Shown: positions 4,997 to 8,720 of the stretch, piece by piece
How positions within the stretch are numbered: the stretch's first letter is position 1
Layout: every line of letters starts with the position of its first letter
Assembly (NCBI GenBank): GCA_934371475.1
Contig: CAKRNX010000093.1
Span: forward strand, 1-8,720
Length of the DNA stretch: 8,720 bases
From: an uncultured Lachnospiraceae bacterium
GTDB lineage: Bacteria; Bacillota; Clostridia; Lachnospirales; Lachnospiraceae
Direction of reading: 5' to 3'
Program-made: the position numbers and the translations under genes
Notes under the pieces: generated by a model
What the model was told of the DNA's origin: nothing
The model's input: only the letters and a program-made list of their open reading frames with translations
Database searches by the model: none

Positions 4997-6661
4997 TTAC
5001 TCAGCCTTCGGCAGCTTAAATGAACTCTTCAGCGATACAATTCTGTTAAATACCGGCTCACCCGGCTTGGAATCTTTGCAGTCCGCACAGAAAAATCCGG
5101 TGCGCACAAACTGATAACTGTCATACGCCCTTGCCTCCTTCAGCGCCGGTTCCAGATAGCAGTCCTTCTGAACGGTCAGAGAATTGGGATTCAGGTTGAG
5201 GGATCCGTCCTCATTATAAACGCCCTTCTCCTCGTCAATGATATTCTCATACAGACGAACTTCTGCTTTAAACGCGGTCTTGGCAGCCACCCAGTGAATG
5301 GTACCCTTTACCTTACGTCCCGTAAATCCGCTGCCGCACTTGGTTTCCGGATCATAGGTACAGTGGATCTCTGTCACATTGCCATCTGCATCCTTCTCAA
5401 ATCCCACACATTTTACGAAGTACGCTCCCATCAGGCGCACTTCATTTCCCGGGAAGAGACGGAAATATTTTTTCGGCGGATTTTCCATAAAATCATCTCT
5501 GTTAATATAAAGCTCTTTTCCGAACGGAACCTTTCTGATACCCAGCTCCGGATTTTCCAGGTTGTTCTCAATCTCCAGTTCTTCGATCTGATCTTCCGGA
5601 TAATTGTCGATAATCAGTTTCACCGGATCCAGCACTGCCATCATGCGAGGGCGCTTCATCTTCAGATCTTCACGGATGCAATACTCTAACATCGCATAAT
5701 CAACAGAACTCTGGCTCTTGCTTACGCCGCACAGATCCACAAACATACGGATAGACTCCGGTGTGAAGCCGCGCCGACGAAGCGCCGCGATCGATACCAG
5801 TCTCGGATCATCCCAGCCGTCCACTATACCGTCCATGACCAGTTTTTTGATATATCGCTTTCCTGTCACCACATTGGTCAGATACATCTTGGCAAACTCA
5901 ATCTGTCTGGGAGGATGCGGATACTCCAGCTCTCTTACTACCCAATCATACAAAGGTCTGTGATCCTCAAACTCCAGCGTACAGATCGAATGGGTCACGC
6001 CCTCGATCGCATCTTCAATGGGGTGAGCGAAATCATACATCGGATAGATGCACCACTTATCCCCGGTATTGTGATGTGTAATCCTTGCCACACGGTAGAT
6101 CACCGGATCTCTCATATTGATATTGGGAGACGCCATATCAATCTTAGCGCGGAGCACTTTTGTTCCGTCCTCATACATGCCGTTTTTCATATTTTCAAAC
6201 AGCTGCAGGTTTTCTTCGATGCTTCTGTCACGGTAAGGGCTGTTCTTGCCCGGCTCGGTCAGCGTACCGCGGTACTCTCTGATCTGATCTGCCGTCAGGT
6301 CACAGACAAACGCCTTGCCCTTTTTGATCAGCTTGACCGCTGCCTCATACATCTGGTCAAAATAGTTGGACGCAAAAAACAGACGGTCTTCCCAGTCTGC
6401 ACCCAGCCATTTTACATCTTCTTTAATAGAATCTACAAACTCTGTCTTTTCCTTTGTCGGATTGGTATCATCAAAACGAAGATTGAACTTTCCATGATAC
6501 TCCTCTGCCAGTCCGTAATTTAACAGGATCGATTTGGCATGCCCGATATGAAGATATCCATTGGGCTCCGGTGGGAAACGGGTACACACTGTCTCACATT
6601 TTCCCTCCGCCAAATCTTTATCAATGATCTGCTCGATAAAATTTTTACCGGTTGTTTCCAT
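4997..6661 (-). CDS. glnS: Glutaminyl-tRNA synthetase
   Basis: Class I synthetase that charges tRNA-Gln directly with glutamine using ATP in the cytoplasm. Seen: 554 residues, the same length as E. coli GlnRS. RFPPEPNGYLHIGHAKS contains the HIGH signature at 38-41; LRFDDTNP follows in the Rossmann fold; the acceptor-binding and helical region includes GWDDPRL and LRRRGFTPESIR; the C-terminal half has the two-barrel anticodon-binding domain, ending FKLPKAE. The KMSKS loop is divergent: V265-T-G-K-R269, where E. coli has VMSKR. The ATG at 6661-6659 is chosen for AGGAGG 6-7 nt upstream and a family-like N-terminus; the frame stays open 27 codons further up to a TTG that would lie at the expected transcript start, so that extension is rejected. 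It has its own promoter (6754-6782), an 85-nt structured leader and a terminator, so it is a single-gene unit. Many Gram-positives lack GlnRS and use GatCAB, so its presence is informative. Confidence 0.97.
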   Translation of the reverse strand: METTGKNFIEQIIDKDLAEGKCETVCTRFPPEPNGYLHIGHAKSILLNYGLAEEYHGKFNLRFDDTNPTKEKTEFVDSIKEDVKWLGADWEDRLFFASNYFDQMYEAAVKLIKKGKAFVCDLTADQIREYRGTLTEPGKNSPYRDRSIEENLQLFENMKNGMYEDGTKVLRAKIDMASPNINMRDPVIYRVARITHHNTGDKWCIYPMYDFAHPIEDAIEGVTHSICTLEFEDHRPLYDWVVRELEYPHPPRQIEFAKMYLTNVVTGKRYIKKLVMDGIVDGWDDPRLVSIAALRRRGFTPESIRMFVDLCGVSKSQSSVDYAMLEYCIREDLKMKRPRMMAVLDPVKLIIDNYPEDQIEELEIENNLENPELGIRKVPFGKELYINRDDFMENPPKKYFRLFPGNEVRLMGAYFVKCVGFEKDADGNVTEIHCTYDPETKCGSGFTGRKVKGTIHWVAAKTAFKAEVRLYENIIDEEKGVYNEDGSLNLNPNSLTVQKDCYLEPALKEARAYDSYQFVRTGFFCADCKDSKPGEPVFNRIVSLKSSFKLPKAE

Positions 6662-6746
6662 TCTCTGCCTCCTCATGTAAATGTCTGGCTGATACGCCCC
6701 TGACATCACCCAGGCAGCTTCCCATTCTCTTTCCAGACTCAAATAT
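6662..6746 (-). promoter_or_regulatory. Structured leader of glnS with mutually exclusive helices
   Basis: The expected transcript starts near 6746. Two pairings compete for the same 3' segment: GTCTGG (6738-6733) with CCAGAC (6688-6683), perfect 6 bp, and CTGGGTGAT (6713-6705) with ATCAGCCAG (6693-6685), 8 of 9. Both use 6688-6685. I see neither the conserved T-box sequence nor a terminator before the start codon, so this is not a classic T-box. Any control would act on translation, since the shared segment ends about 10 nt before AGGAGG. Role is inferred. Confidence 0.35.
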
Positions 6747-6753
6747 ACCCCAT

Positions 6754-6782
6754 ATCATAGCATAAATTTTAAGAAAAGACAA
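6754..6782 (-). promoter_or_regulatory. Sigma-A-type promoter of glnS
   Basis: Minus strand: -35 TTGTCT (6782-6777), 17-bp A/T-rich spacer, -10 TATGAT (6759-6754). This predicts a start near 6746 and a leader of about 85 nt. Its -35 lies 2 bp from that of the divergent lipid-kinase promoter. Confidence 0.75.
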
Positions 6783-6784
6783 CA

Positions 6785-6813
6785 TTGTGGAACAAACAAA
6801 AAGCTGTTACAAT
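6785..6813 (+). promoter_or_regulatory. Sigma-A-type promoter of the lipid kinase gene
   Basis: -35 TTGTGG (6785-6790), 17-bp spacer, -10 TACAAT (6808-6813), followed by a likely start near 6820 and a leader of about 57 nt. It is back to back with the glnS promoter. Confidence 0.7.
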
Positions 6814-6820
6814 GCTAGTA

Positions 6821-6865
6821 GAGTATGCTTGCAAGACCTTTTTCAAACATACTCCAGTATGGAGG
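6821..6865 (+). promoter_or_regulatory. Leader hairpins that can mask the lipid-kinase ribosome binding site
   Basis: GAGTATGCTTG (6821-6831) can pair with CAAACATACTC (6844-6854), 10 of 11. The 3' arm of that stem can instead pair downstream: CATAC (6848-6852) with GTATG, or CTCC (6852-6855) with GGAG of the Shine-Dalgarno GGAGG at 6861-6865. So the upstream hairpin would keep the ribosome binding site free, and its loss would allow masking. Pairings are seen on paper; regulation is inferred. Confidence 0.4.
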
Positions 6866-6876
6866 ACTGAATATTT

Positions 6877-7794
6877 ATGTACTACTTTATTGTGAATCCT
6901 GCCTCAAGTTCCGGCAAAGGAATGCGTCTGTGGGAACAGGCGGAAGCAATTCTGCGGGAACGGGAGATCGAATATGAAAGCTATCTGCTGGAAGGACCGG
7001 GAGAGGCTGCTTCTCTGGCCGAATATCTTTCCCTGAATAAAACGCCCTGCACGATTATCGTAGTAGGCGGGGACGGCACGATCAATGAATTTTTGGGAGG
7101 ATTGGCTACCTTTGATGATATTACCTTTGGTTACATTCCTACCGGTTCCGGCAATGACTTTGCCCGCGGTATGCATCTGCCTTCCAGCCTGGAGGATCTG
7201 ATGAATATAATTCTGGAACCGTCCAAGTTCCGCAGCATCAATATCGGCGTCACTTCATCCGGAGACACCAAAAAATACTTTGCCGTCAGTTCCGGTATCG
7301 GTTTTGATGCCGCAGTTTGCTATGAATCCTACAGTTCTTCCCTAAAAAAAACACTCAACAAACTTCATCTGGGAAAACTGATTTATCTGATCAACGCTCT
7401 CCGGATGCTCTTTTCCATGGAGACACTCTCCATCCGGCTTCTGACAGACGACAATCAGCTGATGACCTTTTCCGGTGTCTATTTTGTCACCGCCATGAAT
7501 ACACGCTATGAGGGCGGAGGCTTTATGTTCTGCCCGAAAGCCAGCCCGGTAGACGATTTCCTGGATCTGATCGTGGCAGAAGGGATCCCAAGGCTCAAAA
7601 TTCTCCTGGTGCTGCCCACCGCTTTTTTCGGAAAGCACACAAACTTTCGGGGAGTTCATATTTACCGGTGCAGGCGCGCCGTAATACAAAGCGAAACCGA
7701 AGCCTGCGTCCATATCGACGGCGAGCACTTCGGTTTCTGTAAAAAAGTATCTTTTGATCTTTTAAAAAGCCGGCTGAAAATGATCGTGGGCTGA
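6877..7794 (+). CDS. Diacylglycerol-kinase-family lipid kinase (YegS/BmrU type)
   Basis: A 305-residue soluble lipid kinase of the DAGK catalytic-domain family; members phosphorylate diacylglycerol or related lipids with ATP at the inner face of the membrane, recycling diacylglycerol into phospholipid synthesis. Seen: N-terminal YYFIVNPASSSGKG, the usual family opening; GGDGTINE at 64-71, the nucleotide-binding glycine loop; PTGSGNDFARG at 88-98; GIGFDAAV after about residue 140; YEGGGFMFCPKASPVDD and IDGE in the C-terminal beta domain. Length and motif order match DgkB/YegS-like proteins, but the sequence does not tell DgkB activity from other lipid substrates. ATG 6877 has GGAGG at 6861-6865, 11 nt away. 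It has its own promoter and leader, and ends 5 bp from the convergent glycosyltransferase gene with no visible terminator between them. Confidence 0.92.
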   Translation: MYYFIVNPASSSGKGMRLWEQAEAILREREIEYESYLLEGPGEAASLAEYLSLNKTPCTIIVVGGDGTINEFLGGLATFDDITFGYIPTGSGNDFARGMHLPSSLEDLMNIILEPSKFRSINIGVTSSGDTKKYFAVSSGIGFDAAVCYESYSSSLKKTLNKLHLGKLIYLINALRMLFSMETLSIRLLTDDNQLMTFSGVYFVTAMNTRYEGGGFMFCPKASPVDDFLDLIVAEGIPRLKILLVLPTAFFGKHTNFRGVHIYRCRRAVIQSETEACVHIDGEHFGFCKKVSFDLLKSRLKMIVG

Positions 7795-7799
7795 TCCTA

Positions 7800-8720
7800 T
7801 CAGCTAAATCCCACGAGTCGGCGGGCAATCTTATATCCGCGGACGGTAATAGCGCGTCCAGCCCGTCCTGGAAGATTCATGCAGATCCCCAGAACTGTCC
7901 ATCTCAGATGGCGGTGCATCTGGGGACTTTTCTGTCTCAGATAATCCCACAACTCTCTCTTTTTCTGCAGATTCTCAGGCGTCTTGCTCACCAGCAGCAG
8001 CGATGTGGTGACTGTCATGATCTTATCCAGATAGATATACATATATTTCTTCATCTTGGGATCCAGACCATCGAAATTCTGCTTTGCCATGATGTCGATC
8101 ATCAGCTTATTCACACGTATCTGCTGGTCAATCCTTCCGATCATGATCTGCTCATTGACCGACTGATCCTCTCTTCCGATGAAATAATGATAGAAATCCA
8201 CATCCATATAATACAGCTTTTTCACATAGGGGAACGGCTGGAATGCAAAAATATTATCTACGTAGAATGTGTGCTTGGGCAGTATTGTTTTGCTGGCCCG
8301 GAGCGTCTTCAGGCGGTAGAAGATATTGTGCATCAGAATATACTGCGTCTCCTTCATGTGCCCCATCTCCGACCACTCAAAAACCCGGTCTGTCGGAAAA
8401 CAGCCGCGGAAATGGATTGTCTTTTTATGTTTTGCTCCTACCTTGTCATAAATAAAATTGGCCAGAAACAGATCCACCGGTGTCTGCGCCTTCTCAAGCT
8501 CCTTAAGTTTCGCCACAATCTGCTTCAGCGCTTCCGTGTCCGCCCAGTCATCGCTGTCAATCACCTTAAAATAGATGCCTGTCGCATTGCGGATCCCCGT
8601 ATTGACCGCCTGACCGTGACCGCCGTTTTCCTGATGGATCGCCCGGATAATGCCCGGATATTTTTTCTCATACTGATCAGCAATCTCCGGTGTCCGGTCT
8701 TTCGTAGAACCATCATCCAC
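7800..8720 (-). CDS. Family 2 glycosyltransferase, N-terminus beyond the window
   Basis: A GT-A-fold glycosyltransferase that moves a sugar from a nucleotide-sugar to a surface or lipid acceptor; acceptor unknown. Seen: 306 residues, starting inside the fold with VDDGSTKDRT (the first visible codon, GTG, is the valine of the VDDGS motif and not a start), so a few tens of residues are missing. Then HQENGGHGQAVNTGI, and IDSDDW carrying the DxD-like metal/nucleotide-sugar site. The C-terminal half (FYVDNIFAF, YHYFIGREDQSVN) resembles the GT2 proteins common in Lachnospiraceae surface-polysaccharide loci. No transmembrane segment is visible; the basic tail RAGRAITVRGYKIARRLVGF could touch the membrane. 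It is convergent with the lipid kinase. No terminator is seen directly after its stop (7802-7800). Confidence 0.88.
   Translation of the reverse strand: MDDGSTKDRTPEIADQYEKKYPGIIRAIHQENGGHGQAVNTGIRNATGIYFKVIDSDDWADTEALKQIVAKLKELEKAQTPVDLFLANFIYDKVGAKHKKTIHFRGCFPTDRVFEWSEMGHMKETQYILMHNIFYRLKTLRASKTILPKHTFYVDNIFAFQPFPYVKKLYYMDVDFYHYFIGREDQSVNEQIMIGRIDQQIRVNKLMIDIMAKQNFDGLDPKMKKYMYIYLDKIMTVTTSLLLVSKTPENLQKKRELWDYLRQKSPQMHRHLRWTVLGICMNLPGRAGRAITVRGYKIARRLVGFS

Noticed and set aside
6662..6742. A 27-codon in-frame extension of GlnRS starting at a TTG
   Set aside because: The extension has no ribosome binding site, its TTG lies at the predicted transcript start, and the ATG at 6661 has AGGAGG at ideal distance with a family-like N-terminus.
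6662..6753. T-box riboswitch or known glutamine-type riboswitch in the glnS leader
   Set aside because: No conserved T-box sequence, no terminator/antiterminator, and the leader is far too short for a T-box.
2674..6852. Shared 11-mer GTATGTTTGAA at 2674-2684 (plus) and 6852-6842 (minus), each next to a hairpin
   Set aside because: An 11-base match is expected several times by chance in a window of this size, and the sequences differ right after it.

Overview
The window reads as chromosomal DNA from a low-to-medium GC Gram-positive anaerobe, most likely a member of the Lachnospiraceae (Clostridia). Support for this is the strong GGAGG-type ribosome binding sites, sigma-A-like promoters with 17-bp spacers, a short-form phosphate acetyltransferase, a TmcAL-type tRNA acetate ligase, and a YdcF / Cof-type HAD / bacterial-type GlnRS set whose wording matches Lachnospiraceae proteins. 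The taxon is inferred from protein flavour and not from a marker gene. I see no rRNA, tRNA, CRISPR array, transposase, integrase or phage gene.

Layout from left to right. (1) 1-368, minus: the N-terminal third of phosphate acetyltransferase (pta), cut by the window edge. (2) 369-613: a divergent intergenic region with one good promoter in each direction. (3) 614-1852, plus: tRNA(Met) cytidine acetate ligase (tmcAL). (4) 1947-2672, plus: a TraX-family membrane protein. (5) 2673-2966: hairpin-rich spacer ending in a bidirectional terminator. (6) 2967-3224, minus: an 85-residue acidic protein of unknown function. (7) 3225-3457: spacer with several inverted repeats, a possible 11-codon leader ORF, and a copy of a short repeat that also forms the translation start of ydcF. 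(8) 3458-4838, minus: a two-gene unit, ydcF then a Cof-type HAD phosphatase, 16 bp apart. (9) 4905-4976: terminator of glnS. (10) 4997-6661, minus: glutaminyl-tRNA synthetase (glnS). (11) 6662-6876: divergent region with back-to-back promoters whose -35 boxes are only 2 bp apart, and structured leaders on both sides. (12) 6877-7794, plus: a diacylglycerol-kinase-family lipid kinase. (13) 7800-8720, minus: a family 2 glycosyltransferase lacking its N-terminus at the window edge, convergent with the kinase gene at 5 bp.

How the genes fit together: pta, tmcAL and traX can all be linked to acetyl chemistry (acetyl-CoA/acetyl-phosphate interconversion, acetate-dependent tRNA acetylation, and an F-plasmid family whose founder acetylates pilin). 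The link between the first two is biochemically sensible; extending it to TraX is inference. The rest is housekeeping (tRNA charging, small phosphatase, lipid kinase, cell-surface glycosyl transfer). I found no clear defence system or new multi-gene machine. The most unusual material is regulatory: the repeated translation-initiation segment, the leader ORF with hairpins before the 85-residue gene, mutually exclusive helices in the glnS leader, and a GlnRS whose KMSKS loop reads VTGKR.
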